From: Sporomusaceae bacterium
Lineage (GTDB): Bacteria; Bacillota; Negativicutes; Sporomusales; UBA7701
NCBI GenBank assembly: GCA_031460455.1
Contig: JAVKTQ010000001.1
Span: forward strand, 682,001 to 746,000
Reading direction: 5' to 3'
Length of the DNA: 64,000 nucleotides
The notes under the pieces: model-generated
What the model saw: the letters and a program-made list of their open reading frames with translations, nothing else
Database searches by the model: none
Told to the model about the DNA's origin: nothing
Shown here: positions 41,360 through 49,978 of the stretch, in pieces
Layout of the letters: every line of letters starts with the position of its first letter
Position numbering within the stretch: position 1 is the first letter of the stretch
Made by a program: the position numbers and the translations under genes

Positions 41360-42916
41360 CTACTCTGGTTTATCGAGGCCGTGGCGGGCGATTATCCGCC
41401 AGAGGGTGGTGCGGTTGATGCCCAGGTGTCTGGCGGCTTTGGCCTTGTTGTAACCGCACAGTTCGAGCGCCTGGCGGACAAGCTCGCGTTCGGAGCGGCG
41501 CATGTGCTCGTCATAGGGCGAGAGGGCCGCGCCGCCTGTATCGCGGCCAGCCGTGACGCCGGGCGGCAGGTGCTCGGGGGTGAGGGAGCGGCTGCCGGCG
41601 GCGATGATGTTGAAGGCGTATTCGAGGCTGTTCTGCAGTTCGCGGATGTTGCCCGGCCAGCTGTACGCGCACAGCGCCCGCATCGCTTCGGGGGTTATCT
41701 CCTGCACCTGTTTGCCCATCATGGCGGAGTATTTTTTCATGAAGTGGTCGGTGAGGGCGAGCACGTCCTCCATCCTCTCCCGCAGCGGCGGAATGAGGAT
41801 TTCGATGACATTGAGGCGGAAGTAGAGGTCGGGGCGGAATTTGCGGTCGCGGATGAGGTCGAGGAGCGATTTATTGGTCGAGGCGATGACCCGCACGTCG
41901 ACGGCCAGCGCCTTATTGTCGCCCACCCGGGTGACTTCGCGCTCCTGGAGCGCCCGCAGCAGCTTGACCTGGAGGTGGTAGGGCATTTCGCTGATTTCGT
42001 CGAGAAAGAGGGTGCCGCCGTTGGCCTGCTCGAAGGCGCCGACCTGCCCCGCTTTGCGCGCCCCGGTGAAGGCGCCGTCGGCGTAGCCGAACAGGATGCT
42101 TTCGACGAGTTCGGCGGGGATGGCGCCGCAGTTGATGGCGACGAAGGGCTGGGCGGCCCGGTCGCTGAGGTTGTGGATGGCCTGGGCGAACAGTTCCTTG
42201 CCGGTGCCGGTCTCGCCGGCGATGAGGACGGTGGAGTGGGAGCGGGCGGCATCGCGGGCGAGGTTGCGGGCTTTGGCGACCGCCGGGCTCTCGCCGACGA
42301 TGTCTTCTATCTGGTAGCGGGCGTAGCGGTAGTGGCCGACGTTGTCGAGGAGGCGCTGGCGCTGCTTGCTGGCGTGCTGGTTGTTGAACGCCAGGCCGTA
42401 TTCGGGGGTGAGGGGGATGCGGACGGCGGTGGCGCCGGGGGCCATGACGGAGGGGCCGACGCTCGGCCGCAGTTCGCTCATGACCTGGCGGCAGAGATGG
42501 GTGAGTACGCCGAGGGCGCCGGGGTTGGGGCTGCCGTCGGGGTGGGCGGCCCCGACTCTGACGCCGCGCCCGTCAAAGAGCACGGCGTCGCCGCCGGCGA
42601 CCTGGGCGATGTAGGGCAGCGATTCCTCGATGATCTGGCGGAATTCGAGCTTGTTTTTGACCTGACGCCGGTTGTCGAGGACGAGGATGTCGTCTCCCAG
42701 CCGGAGGATTGCGGTGGTGACGCCGTGGGCGGTGGCGACATGGACGGCGGCGCCGCCGAGCTGCAAGCGCAGTTCGCCTGCGGACAGTTCGCGGTCCGCG
42801 GGACCAGCGCCGGCCTTGGCGACAAGCGCGCCATCGCCGCCATAGAGCAGCGCGGTGCCGCCGGACAGTTCGGCAAGCAGGTCCATCGTTTCTTTGCTCA
42901 ATCGCGTGTCGGCCAT
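41360..42916 (-). CDS. Sigma-54-dependent Fis-type transcriptional activator
   Basis: 518 residues. The N-terminal about 200 residues are a sensor domain of unknown ligand with no response-regulator aspartate. The AAA+ domain has Walker A GETGTGKE (234-241), GAFTGA for sigma-54 contact, Walker B GGTLFLDEI and the RFRPDLYFRLNV arginine region. The C-terminus is a Fis HTH (ALELCGYNKAKAARHLGINRTTLWR). ATG at 42916 with AAGGAG. The gene precedes its presumed target operon on the same strand, with activator sites between. Confidence 0.93.
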   Translation of the reverse strand: MADTRLSKETMDLLAELSGGTALLYGGDGALVAKAGAGPADRELSAGELRLQLGGAAVHVATAHGVTTAILRLGDDILVLDNRRQVKNKLEFRQIIEESLPYIAQVAGGDAVLFDGRGVRVGAAHPDGSPNPGALGVLTHLCRQVMSELRPSVGPSVMAPGATAVRIPLTPEYGLAFNNQHASKQRQRLLDNVGHYRYARYQIEDIVGESPAVAKARNLARDAARSHSTVLIAGETGTGKELFAQAIHNLSDRAAQPFVAINCGAIPAELVESILFGYADGAFTGARKAGQVGAFEQANGGTLFLDEISEMPYHLQVKLLRALQEREVTRVGDNKALAVDVRVIASTNKSLLDLIRDRKFRPDLYFRLNVIEILIPPLRERMEDVLALTDHFMKKYSAMMGKQVQEITPEAMRALCAYSWPGNIRELQNSLEYAFNIIAAGSRSLTPEHLPPGVTAGRDTGGAALSPYDEHMRRSERELVRQALELCGYNKAKAARHLGINRTTLWRIIARHGLDKPE

Positions 42917-42954
42917 AGTCGGTCTCCTTCATCCCGCTGTCTTTCCTGTCTTTT

Positions 42955-42960
42955 ATTATA
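42955..42960 (-). promoter_or_regulatory. Extended -10 of the activator gene promoter
   Basis: TGTATAAT on the minus strand about 40 bases upstream of the activator start. No strong -35. Confidence 0.5.
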
Positions 42961-42990
42961 CATCTCCCGGCGGGGGGCTAGGAAGACCCG

Positions 42991-43026
42991 AAACGAGCCC
43001 CGGCGGTTTTCCGCCGGGGCTCGTTT
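42991..43026. terminator. Terminator of the TctCBA-BKACE operon
   Basis: A 16-bp perfect stem (AAACGAGCCCCGGCGG with its complement) and TTTT loop, four bases after the dehydrogenase stop. It separates this operon from the activator gene. Confidence 0.85.
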
Positions 43027-43029
43027 CTT

Positions 43030-43989
43030 TTAAATCCGCTCGTTGATGAGGTCTTTGGTGGCCTTGAAGACTTTGAAGAGCATCTTGTCGCGCTTTTTGC
43101 AGACTTCGGCGACGCTGCGGCCGCTGTAGTCGAAGAAGCCTTTGCCGGTCTTGACGCCAAGCTCGCCTTTGTCGACATGGTCGAAGAGGGCTTTGGGGCG
43201 CTTGCTGGGCTCGGGCGGCTTGTAGCTGGCGTTGATGATGTTGTTGGCGCTGATGTCGAGGCCGGTGAAGTCAAACCGCTGCACGAGGCCGAGAACCATG
43301 CCTCTGGGCATGAGGCTGGCCTTGACGGCCAGATCGAGCTGCTCGGGGGTGCAGATGCCGTTGTCGAGCAGGTAGAAGACTTCGGTGTTGAGCAGGATCT
43401 GGATTCTGTTGATGATGTAGCCGGGGACGAATTTTTCCATCCTGACCGGGGTCTTGCCGCATTTCTGCAGGAGGGCGATGGTGACTGCCATGGTTTCCTC
43501 GGTGGTTTTTTCACCGCGGGCGACTTCGACGAGGGGCAGTATCTGCGGCGGGGCGTACCAGTGGGCGGTGGTGAAGGTGGGCAGCCGCCGCTCGGGCACG
43601 TAGAGGAAGGGGTTGAGCGAGGAGGCGTTGGAGACGATGATGGCGTCCATCGGCAGCAGGGAGTCGAGTTCTTCGAACAGCGCCTTCTTGACGTCAGGCT
43701 TTTCCGCCACCGTCTCCTGGGCGAACTGGACGCCGGCGACCGCTTCGGGGAGGCTGTTGAAGAATTTGACCCTGCCGATGACTTCTTTGGCCTGCTCGGC
43801 GGTGAGCAGCTCTTCTTCCACAAAGGTGTCGACGTTGGTTTTAAGCATTATTTTCGCTTTTTCCAGGGTGTCGGCGCTTCTTGTGTAGAGGTTGACTTCG
43901 TAGCCGCCCATGGCGTAGTTCTGCGCGATGCCGGGGCCCATCGTGCCGGCGCCGAGGACAGCGATCTTTTTGATGTCTGCGAGCTTCAT
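43030..43989 (-). CDS. 3-hydroxyacid/3-hydroxyacyl-CoA dehydrogenase family protein
   Basis: 319 residues. Rossmann motif VLGAGTMGPGIAQNYA, then the substrate region SNASSLNPFLYVPERR and AHWYAPPQILPLVEV, and a C-terminal helical domain. The HW.APP..PLVEV form resembles lambda-crystallin/L-carnitine dehydrogenase-like members that oxidise free 3-hydroxyacids, more than the CoA-ester enzymes. ATG at 43989. It is last in an operon with a BKACE enzyme, a pairing known from carnitine and beta-keto acid breakdown; the true substrate is unknown. Confidence 0.85.
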   Translation of the reverse strand: MKLADIKKIAVLGAGTMGPGIAQNYAMGGYEVNLYTRSADTLEKAKIMLKTNVDTFVEEELLTAEQAKEVIGRVKFFNSLPEAVAGVQFAQETVAEKPDVKKALFEELDSLLPMDAIIVSNASSLNPFLYVPERRLPTFTTAHWYAPPQILPLVEVARGEKTTEETMAVTIALLQKCGKTPVRMEKFVPGYIINRIQILLNTEVFYLLDNGICTPEQLDLAVKASLMPRGMVLGLVQRFDFTGLDISANNIINASYKPPEPSKRPKALFDHVDKGELGVKTGKGFFDYSGRSVAEVCKKRDKMLFKVFKATKDLINERI

Positions 43990-44042
43990 GTGAGTCCTCC
44001 CTATCTGGGGGATACGGGCGCAAGCCTTGCTCCCCGCTCTTT

Positions 44043-44885
44043 CTACTTATGTTTGACGAGGCCGAGCATTTCGCGCGCTTCCGCGGCGGTGGCGATTTCC
44101 CGTCCGGCCATCCGGCCGTATTCGCAGGCGCGGGTGACGAGCTGGGCGTTGGTGGCGTAGACGCCTTTTTCCATGAAGATGTTGTCCTCAAGGCCGACGC
44201 GCAGGCCGTCGCAGCCGGCGGCGAGGCCGGCGAGCATCATCGGGACGTGGGCTTTGCCGATGCCGGTGATCGACCAGGTGGAGCCGGCCGGCAGCTTGGG
44301 CAGCAGGTAGGCGACGCTTTCGAGGGTGCCGGGCATGCCGCCCGGGACGTCGAGGACGAGCTGGCAGTGGCAGGGGGTTTTCAGAATGCCTTTTTTGAGG
44401 TAGTATTCGATGTTGCCGATCATGCCGGCGTCGAATATTTCGAGTTCGGGCTTGATGTTAAGTTCCTGGCACACCTTGCCGAGGCGTTCGAGGAAGGCGG
44501 GGGTGTTTAGAAATACGTAACTGTTTGCCCAGTTCATCGAGCCGGGGTCGTAGGAGCACATTTCCGGCATCAATACGGGGAGGTGCCCGACGCGCAGGTC
44601 TTCCGACCAGGCGCTGCCCGAGGTGGTGAGGTTGATGACGATGTCGAGACCGGCGTCGGCGACGGTTTTGCGTATCTTGCCGACGACTTCGACGAATATT
44701 TCCGTCTGCATGCTGTTTTTGCCGTTTTCGTCGCGGACGTGGATGTGGGCGATGGCGGCGCCGGCCTTGGCGCAGGCGACGACGTCGGCGGTGATTTCAT
44801 CAGGAGTGATGGGTACGTGCGGGGTTTGGGCTTTCGTTGTGCCGGCTCCACATACTGCGGCGGTTATGATCAGCTTCTTGTTCAT
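44043..44885 (-). CDS. Beta-keto acid cleavage enzyme (BKACE, DUF849)
   Basis: 280 residues. Zinc- and acetyl-CoA-dependent enzymes of this family convert a beta-keto acid plus acetyl-CoA into acetoacetate and a new acyl-CoA. Signature regions: LIITAAVCGAGTT, GAAIAHIHVRDENG (zinc histidines), VLDVPGGMPGT and RVGLEDN. ATG at 44885 follows AAAGGTG. Kce (3-keto-5-aminohexanoate) and dehydrocarnitine cleavage are the best known activities; neither can be chosen from sequence alone. Confidence 0.9.
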   Translation of the reverse strand: MNKKLIITAAVCGAGTTKAQTPHVPITPDEITADVVACAKAGAAIAHIHVRDENGKNSMQTEIFVEVVGKIRKTVADAGLDIVINLTTSGSAWSEDLRVGHLPVLMPEMCSYDPGSMNWANSYVFLNTPAFLERLGKVCQELNIKPELEIFDAGMIGNIEYYLKKGILKTPCHCQLVLDVPGGMPGTLESVAYLLPKLPAGSTWSITGIGKAHVPMMLAGLAAGCDGLRVGLEDNIFMEKGVYATNAQLVTRACEYGRMAGREIATAAEAREMLGLVKHK

Positions 44886-44978
44886 AATTTAATCACCTTT
44901 ACTTTCGTTAATTTCGTTTCCGCAGGTAATCGCGTCTGTCGGGGCGCTATCACCTCTCCTCAAGCTTGCCTGTCGCGC

Positions 44979-45731
44979 TTAGCCGATATAGTTCGCAAGG
45001 CTTTTCCCGCCGCAGACGTAGAGGGTTTGCCCGGTTATGTAGGCGGCCTCTTCGTCGGCGAAGTTCAGGCAGGCGTAGGCTATGTCAGCCGGGGCGCCGA
45101 TGCGTTTCATCGGCTGGACGGCGAGGTGGCGGTTCTGCGCTTTTTCGGACATGGCCCTGAACATGGGGGTGTCGATGATGCCCGGAGCGATGCAGTTGAC
45201 GGTGATGCCGGACTGGGCGAGCTCGAGCGCCAGGGTGCGCGTAAGGCTGACGATGCCGCCTTTGGCGGCCGAGTAGTTGGCCTGGCCGATGCCACCCAGC
45301 CATGAGCGTGAGGAGATGTTGACGATTCTGCCGTATTGTTGTTCGAGCATGATCTTGGCCGCCGCGCGCGAGCAGAGGAAGTAGGAGCGCAGGTTGACCC
45401 TGATGACGTTGTCCCAGTCTTCGTCGGTCATTTTTTTGATGAAGGCGTCCCTTACGATGCCGACATTGTTGACAAGGATGTCGAGACGGCCGAAGTTGTC
45501 GATGATGGTCCGGAAGGCGGCTTCCACCTGCCCGGAGTCGCTGACGTCGACGGCAATGCCGAACGCCCTGCCGCCTGCGGCTGTGATTTCCCGTACTGCT
45601 GCGTCGGTGCGGTCGGGGTCGATGTCGTTGACGCCGACGAGCGCGCCTTCGCGGGCGAAGCGGGCGGCGATGCCTTTGCCGATGCCGCCGCCGGAGCCGG
45701 TGATGAAGGCGATCTTGTTTTTAAGCCTCAT
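44979..45731 (-). CDS. SDR-family oxidoreductase (FabG-like)
   Basis: 250 residues from the ATG at 45731, which overlaps the TctA end by 11 bases. TGSGGGIGKGIA cofactor loop, NNVG, the catalytic Ser-Tyr-Lys (SSRSWLGGIGQANYSAAK) and PGIIDTPM are complete. The charged loop after the first strand (NDIDPDR) has an aspartate, favouring NAD(H). It may oxidise the imported hydroxy acid before BKACE action. Confidence 0.9.
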   Translation of the reverse strand: MRLKNKIAFITGSGGGIGKGIAARFAREGALVGVNDIDPDRTDAAVREITAAGGRAFGIAVDVSDSGQVEAAFRTIIDNFGRLDILVNNVGIVRDAFIKKMTDEDWDNVIRVNLRSYFLCSRAAAKIMLEQQYGRIVNISSRSWLGGIGQANYSAAKGGIVSLTRTLALELAQSGITVNCIAPGIIDTPMFRAMSEKAQNRHLAVQPMKRIGAPADIAYACLNFADEEAAYITGQTLYVCGGKSLANYIG

Positions 45732-47211
45732 AGTTTTGCCCGGCTTTCTTTTTCTTGCCGAACAACTGGGAAACAACCAGCAACCCGGCCAGGCAGAGGA
45801 AGAACAGGGAGATCGGCCTGGTGACGAAGATGGCGGGGGTGCCGTTGGATATTATGAGCGATTGCCGGAAGGCGGTTTCGAGGATCGGCCCGAGGACGAA
45901 GGCGAGCACCAGCGGTCCGGGCTCGAATTCGAATTTGCGCATCAGGTAGCCGACGATGCCGAACAGCAGCAGTATCCACATGTCGAAGACGTTGTTGTTG
46001 ACGCTGTAGACGCCGATGAGGGTGATGACCAGCACGCAGGCCGACAGGATGCTCAGCCTGACTTTCAGCAGTTTTATGAAGAAGCCGATCATCGGCAGGT
46101 TCAATATCAGCAGCAACACGTTGCCGATGTACATGGAGACGACGACGCCCCAGAACAGCTCGGGGACTTCCTTGATGAGGAACGGACCGGGCGTGACGCC
46201 GTGGATCATGAGGGCGCCGAACATCAGGGCCATGACGGCGTTGGACGGCAGGCCGAGGGTGAGCAGGGGGATGAAGGCCGAGCCGGCGGCGGCGTTGTTG
46301 GCGCTCTCCGGCCCGGCGACGCCTTCGATGGCGCCTTTGCCAAATTCTTCGGGATGTTTGGATATCCTTTTCTCGACCGCGTAGGAGAGCAGCGAGGCGA
46401 TTACCGCGCCGCCGCCGGGCAGGAGGCCGACCAGGAAGCCCAGCACCGAGCCGCGTGTTATTGGTCCCGCGGCCGTCGCCAAGTCTTTGCGGGAGGGGAA
46501 GACCTGCGATATTTTGTCGGTTATCAGCTTGGTTTCCCCGCTGGTCTCCAGGCAGTAGAGCACTTCGCCGACCCCGAAGAGGCCCATGGCAATAACGGCG
46601 AAGTCGAGCCCGCTGAGGAGGGTATCTGTGCCGAAGGTCAGGCGCGCGCCGCCGTATTCAGGGTCGACGCCGATTACGGCCAGCAACAGACCGATCAGCG
46701 CGGAGATGACCGACCGGAGCGGGGATTTGCTGGACAGGTAGGTGATAAAGGTCAGGCCCATGACCATTAGGGCGACGTATTCCGGCGGGCCGAATTTGAT
46801 CGCCCAGCGCGATACGATGGGGGCGAACAGGTTGAGGCCGACAATGGCCACTGTCCCGGCGACGAAGGAGCCGATCGCGGCTATGCCCAGGGCGACGCCC
46901 GCCCGGCCCTTTTTGGCCATCTGGTAGCCGTCGAGCGCGGTTACGACCGACGCCGCTTCCCCCGGCAGGTTGACGAGGATGGAGGTGGTCGATCCGCCGT
47001 ACATGGCCCCGTAGTATATGCCTGACAGCAGGATGATCGAGGAGTCGAGCGGGATGTTGTAGGTGAGGGGCAGCAGGAGCGAGATGGTGGCAACCGGTCC
47101 GAGGCCCGGAAGCACGCCGATGGCCGTGCCGAGCGTGACGCCTATCGCGCAGTAGAGGATGTTGCTGTAGGTGAGCGCGACCTGGAACCCCAACATCATT
47201 TGATCAAACAT
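45721..47211 (-). CDS. tctA: Tripartite tricarboxylate transporter, large permease TctA
   Basis: 496 residues, about 12 membrane segments. Family blocks GVLPGLGPVATISLLLPLTY and SGIYYGAMYGGSTTSILVNLPGE near the N-terminus and GLLPGGGAVIASLLSYAVEKR in the middle. ATG at 47211, overlapping tctB by eight bases. With TctB and TctC it imports a carboxylate using the ion gradient. Confidence 0.94.
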   Translation of the reverse strand: MFDQMMLGFQVALTYSNILYCAIGVTLGTAIGVLPGLGPVATISLLLPLTYNIPLDSSIILLSGIYYGAMYGGSTTSILVNLPGEAASVVTALDGYQMAKKGRAGVALGIAAIGSFVAGTVAIVGLNLFAPIVSRWAIKFGPPEYVALMVMGLTFITYLSSKSPLRSVISALIGLLLAVIGVDPEYGGARLTFGTDTLLSGLDFAVIAMGLFGVGEVLYCLETSGETKLITDKISQVFPSRKDLATAAGPITRGSVLGFLVGLLPGGGAVIASLLSYAVEKRISKHPEEFGKGAIEGVAGPESANNAAAGSAFIPLLTLGLPSNAVMALMFGALMIHGVTPGPFLIKEVPELFWGVVVSMYIGNVLLLILNLPMIGFFIKLLKVRLSILSACVLVITLIGVYSVNNNVFDMWILLLFGIVGYLMRKFEFEPGPLVLAFVLGPILETAFRQSLIISNGTPAIFVTRPISLFFLCLAGLLVVSQLFGKKKKAGQNYEA

Positions 47212-47656
47212 GGAAACACCCCCTCTCTATGAGGGATAACAGTCCCGGGAACGGAATTTTCAGCCACAAGGAGAACAGCAGATAGACGACGACCGTCATC
47301 CCGACGGTAACGAGGGCGCTTATTTTCCATGCCTCGGCGCCGACGACGCGCAGCTGGAAGATGAGCAGGGCCACTACCGCCGCCACTAAGCCCAGTGTCT
47401 TGAAGATGACGATGAAGACGGCGGTGGCGACGATGCTATAGATAACCAGTTTCGTTTTGCCGGTGAATTTTTCGTAGTTGTCTTTCCGTACGTCTTTCAC
47501 GAACAGGACGAGCGAACATGCCACCAGCATGATGCTCAGTATGAACGGCCATAAGCCAGGTCCCGGCTTGCTAAGTTGTCCGAGCTCAAGTTCGTATGCC
47601 CCGATGGCGGCGACTAGGCCGATGACGAGGGGCACGATTCCTCCCAGTAATCCCAT
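47204..47656 (-). CDS. tctB: Tripartite tricarboxylate transporter, small permease TctB
   Basis: 150 residues with four membrane segments. The pattern GLVAAIGAYELELG followed by GPGLWPFILSIMLV is typical of TctB. ATG at 47656 with GGGGG upstream. Confidence 0.9.
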   Translation of the reverse strand: MGLLGGIVPLVIGLVAAIGAYELELGQLSKPGPGLWPFILSIMLVACSLVLFVKDVRKDNYEKFTGKTKLVIYSIVATAVFIVIFKTLGLVAAVVALLIFQLRVVGAEAWKISALVTVGMTVVVYLLFSLWLKIPFPGLLSLIERGCFHV

Positions 47657-47696
47657 TGCCGAACCCCCAAACTATACTTTCGCGTGGAACAAGCGG

Positions 47697-47733
47697 CCAT
47701 ATTCCGCCTCCGCCGATAGGAGGCGGAATATGG
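47697..47733 (-). promoter_or_regulatory. Perfect 15-bp intercistronic hairpin between tctC and tctB
   Basis: CCATATTCCGCCTCC and its exact complement flank a seven-base loop. No U-run follows, so it is not a simple terminator. Stem-loops here usually protect the mRNA for the abundant binding protein and lower expression of the permease genes. Confidence 0.65.
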
Positions 47734-47744
47734 TCCGGGTCATG

Positions 47745-48713
47745 TTACTTCTTTTGTCCGATCTGTTTGAAGTAGTCGCCGATTTCCTTGTAGCCGTCCA
47801 CGAGTTTCTTCTTGAACTCGTCGCCGGAGGTGTTGGTGGGAGGCAGGTTGACGGTTTTCATGGTGTTGAGGAACTCGGGGTCGTTGGCGGCTTTCTTGAA
47901 CGCTTCCCGGAGGATATTGAGCTTGTCTTTGGGGATGCCGGCCGGAGCGCCCAGGCCCAGCCAGGACACGATGGCTATGTCGTAGCCGAGTTCCTTGAGG
48001 GTCGGAGCGTCGGGAGCCTCGGGCATCCGCTTTTCGCCGGCGGCCGCAAGTACGCGGACTTCACCGGATTTGAGGAACGGGAGCAGGTCGCCGGTCGTGA
48101 CGACGGTGAAGTCGACATGGCCGCCGATGACCGCGGTCATGACTTCGGTGCCGGACTTGAAGTTGACGTAGCGGAATTTGACGCCGTCTTTTTCGCCTAT
48201 CCTGTTGGCAACGAATGGCTGGGGATAGCCGGAGGCGCTGAAGGAGAATCCGTCCGGCTTGGCCTTGGCGGCCTTGGACAGGTCGGCGATGGTTTTATAG
48301 GGGGAATCCGCTTTTACGGCGACGCAGTACTGGTATTGGCCGTAGGCGATGATCCCTTCGAAGTCGTCGGGGGTGTAGGGTACTTTGGTCTGGTTGGGGA
48401 TGATCGCGACGCTGGCGAAGGTCATGACGCCGATCGTCTGGCCGTCCTTGCTGCCGTTTTTGAGTTCGGCGACGCCGGTAACGCCGTTGGCGCCCGGTTT
48501 GTTGACGGCGACGATGGAGACGCCCAGGTGTTTCTCAGCCGCTTTGGCCAGAGAACGGGCGCTCAGGTCGGTCGAGCCGCCGGCCCCGAAGTTAATGTAC
48601 ATCGTTATCGGTTTTGTAGGATACTTCTCCGCTTTTTCCCCGCCGCCGCAGCCTGCCAGCAGGGCAGTGGCGAACAGTACGCAGACGATCATGGCCACCC
48701 ATTTGGATTTCAT
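47745..48713 (-). CDS. tctC: Tripartite tricarboxylate transporter, binding protein TctC
   Basis: 322 residues. Lipoprotein signal with lipobox LLAGC (Cys22), then YPTKPITMYINFGAGGSTDLSAR, the family's ligand-binding opening, and GANGVTGVAELK. The second domain contains FSASGYPQPFVANR. ATG at 48713 with AAAGGAGGGG. Transcribed from 49137-49166 after a leader of about 415 bases carrying a structured element. Confidence 0.93.
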   Translation of the reverse strand: MKSKWVAMIVCVLFATALLAGCGGGEKAEKYPTKPITMYINFGAGGSTDLSARSLAKAAEKHLGVSIVAVNKPGANGVTGVAELKNGSKDGQTIGVMTFASVAIIPNQTKVPYTPDDFEGIIAYGQYQYCVAVKADSPYKTIADLSKAAKAKPDGFSFSASGYPQPFVANRIGEKDGVKFRYVNFKSGTEVMTAVIGGHVDFTVVTTGDLLPFLKSGEVRVLAAAGEKRMPEAPDAPTLKELGYDIAIVSWLGLGAPAGIPKDKLNILREAFKKAANDPEFLNTMKTVNLPPTNTSGDEFKKKLVDGYKEIGDYFKQIGQKK

Positions 48714-48848
48714 TACAAACCCCTCCTTTTATTTCCCGATATACCTACCGAGCGATAAGCGAGCATATTCCGAGGCATCCCTCCCGTCGGTGGGTTCGCG
48801 GTCGTGCCGGGCTCCGGCATCGGTGGTGTCCGCCCCGCCGCCGGGCGG

Positions 48849-48981
48849 AAAAAACAAAAAGCTTACCTCATAAAAACACAGCGAAAACAATCGCAGTGTT
48901 ATTACGAGCTAAGCTTGCCTACTCCATATCGAAAGTTCGTTTCGATACCATAAGTCCAAGCGACTCATAGCAACCGCCAAA
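48849..48981 (-). promoter_or_regulatory. Leader RNA element 1 with terminator, upstream of tctC
   Basis: On the minus strand: outer stem GCUUG (48957-48961) with CAAGC (48913-48917), enclosing junction GACUUAUGG, inner hairpin UAUCGAAA-CGAAC-UUUCGAUA and junction UGGAGUAGG. The 3' half of the outer stem overlaps the base of a long terminator (AAGCTTA...CTC/GAG...TAAGCTT) that ends TTTTTGTTTTTT. Formation of the outer stem would therefore weaken the terminator. From about 48881 to 48981 it is nearly identical, inverted, to element 3. Confidence 0.7.
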
Positions 48982-49136
48982 ATTACCGGCGTCCGGCATT
49001 TAAATCGGCGATTTTGTCATTATTTTACTTTGGTACTTGCGAAAAAAGAAATCCTGGTTATGCGCCAGAATGTCCGAATCAACCCATGTTGTGCAATCGA
49101 CACGCTTTTTGGACTTTTCGGACTATATCTGAGGTG

Positions 49137-49166
49137 ATTATAACCGATGGTCGCGGCGGCCGTCAA
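49137..49166 (-). promoter_or_regulatory. Sigma-A promoter of the tctCBA operon
   Basis: TTGACG (49161-49166), 18 bases, TATAAT (49137-49142), read on the minus strand. The -35 overlaps the stop codon of the DUF3870 gene. The leader between here and tctC is about 415 bases; besides element 1 it contains a GTCCGAA...TTCGGAC pairing (about 49068-49124) and a CTGG..CCAG hairpin followed by TTTCTTTTTT. Confidence 0.75.
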
Positions 49167-49519
49167 GCCCCCGTCTGAATCTTAATCCGCTTTTGCCCCG
49201 ACATGATCATTTTCCTCGTGAGGATGAAGTGGTTGTATACGCCCTGCAGCGCGGATATCAGCGCCCGTTTCGATGGGGTGTGCATCCGGTCGTCGATATC
49301 TTTGATGATAAGATCCTTGTCCGTATACAGGGATTTGCCGATCAGCGTCTTTTTGACGAAGCTGTTCTGGATGTCGCAGTACATGGGTACGTGGCAGTCA
49401 AGGATATCCCCGGAGTCAATATCGACTGTGACGATTATGCATACGAACTTGTGACGCTGGGATATATCCGTTTCGGACGGGACCTGCGCCTGCGCGGAAA
49501 ACATGTGCTCTCTGGCCAT
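49163..49519 (-). CDS. DUF3870-family protein
   Basis: 118 residues from the ATG at 49519 (GAGGTG upstream); longer frames to 49735 lack a site. The conserved core IIVTVDIDSGDILDCHVPMY, then SFVKKTLIGKSL and a C-terminal SKRALISALQGVYNHF, matches DUF3870. Function is unknown; such genes are often found beside acyl-CoA and fatty-acid catabolic operons of anaerobes, as here. No catalytic residues can be named. Confidence 0.75.
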   Translation of the reverse strand: MAREHMFSAQAQVPSETDISQRHKFVCIIVTVDIDSGDILDCHVPMYCDIQNSFVKKTLIGKSLYTDKDLIIKDIDDRMHTPSKRALISALQGVYNHFILTRKMIMSGQKRIKIQTGA

Positions 49520-49724
49520 TTTTGTCACCTCGCGGTCTGGCATATGCAATAAAAAACCCGGTTTATATGTATAACGACTTCTCTTAATTATCAACTTTTT
49601 CCTGCCTATATGGCTATAATTTATTTTTGGAGTCGCTACGGAGGCCCGTTTTAGCAAGGCTAGAAGGGCATCCGGTCTCTTTTCGCGCCCGGCCGGCGAA
49701 ATGTTAAGACTGGCAAGATGACGC

Positions 49725-49753
49725 TTGACGAGCATGCGGGTATCGGTTATACT
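49725..49753 (+). promoter_or_regulatory. Sigma-A promoter of the thiolase operon
   Basis: TTGACG (49725-49730), 17 bases, TATACT (49748-49753). It opens a leader of about 465 bases before the thiolase start at 50228, containing elements 2 and 3. No gene is found in 49520-50227. Confidence 0.72.
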
Positions 49754-49800
49754 GTGTTTGAAAAAATAATAAATTTTGGCAATCAGTTAATGATACCGAG

Positions 49801-49910
49801 TTGCTTGGTTATGGTATCGGAACGAACTTCCGATATGTAGTGGGCAAGCCCAGCTCGTTAAATGCGTTAATGCTCTGCATTGCATTTTACGGGTTGGGCT
49901 TGTTCATTTA
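49801..49910 (+). promoter_or_regulatory. Leader RNA element 2 with terminator-like stem
   Basis: Outer stem GCUUG (49803-49807) with CAAGC (49845-49849), junction GUUAUGG, inner hairpin UAUCGGAA-CGAAC-UUCCGAUA, junction UGUAGUGGG. Compared with element 1 the inner stem has a compensatory A-U to G-C change while both junctions are conserved. A long hairpin follows (AAGCCCAGCTCGTTAAATGC with GCATTTTACGGGTTGGGCTT) and then GTTCATTT, a weak U-tract. Confidence 0.68.
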
Positions 49911-49978
49911 CAACAGAATACGTAATAAGCGTTGATAAGATCGCCAATTCGGCGGCCGGTCGCACGGCCCGATATATG

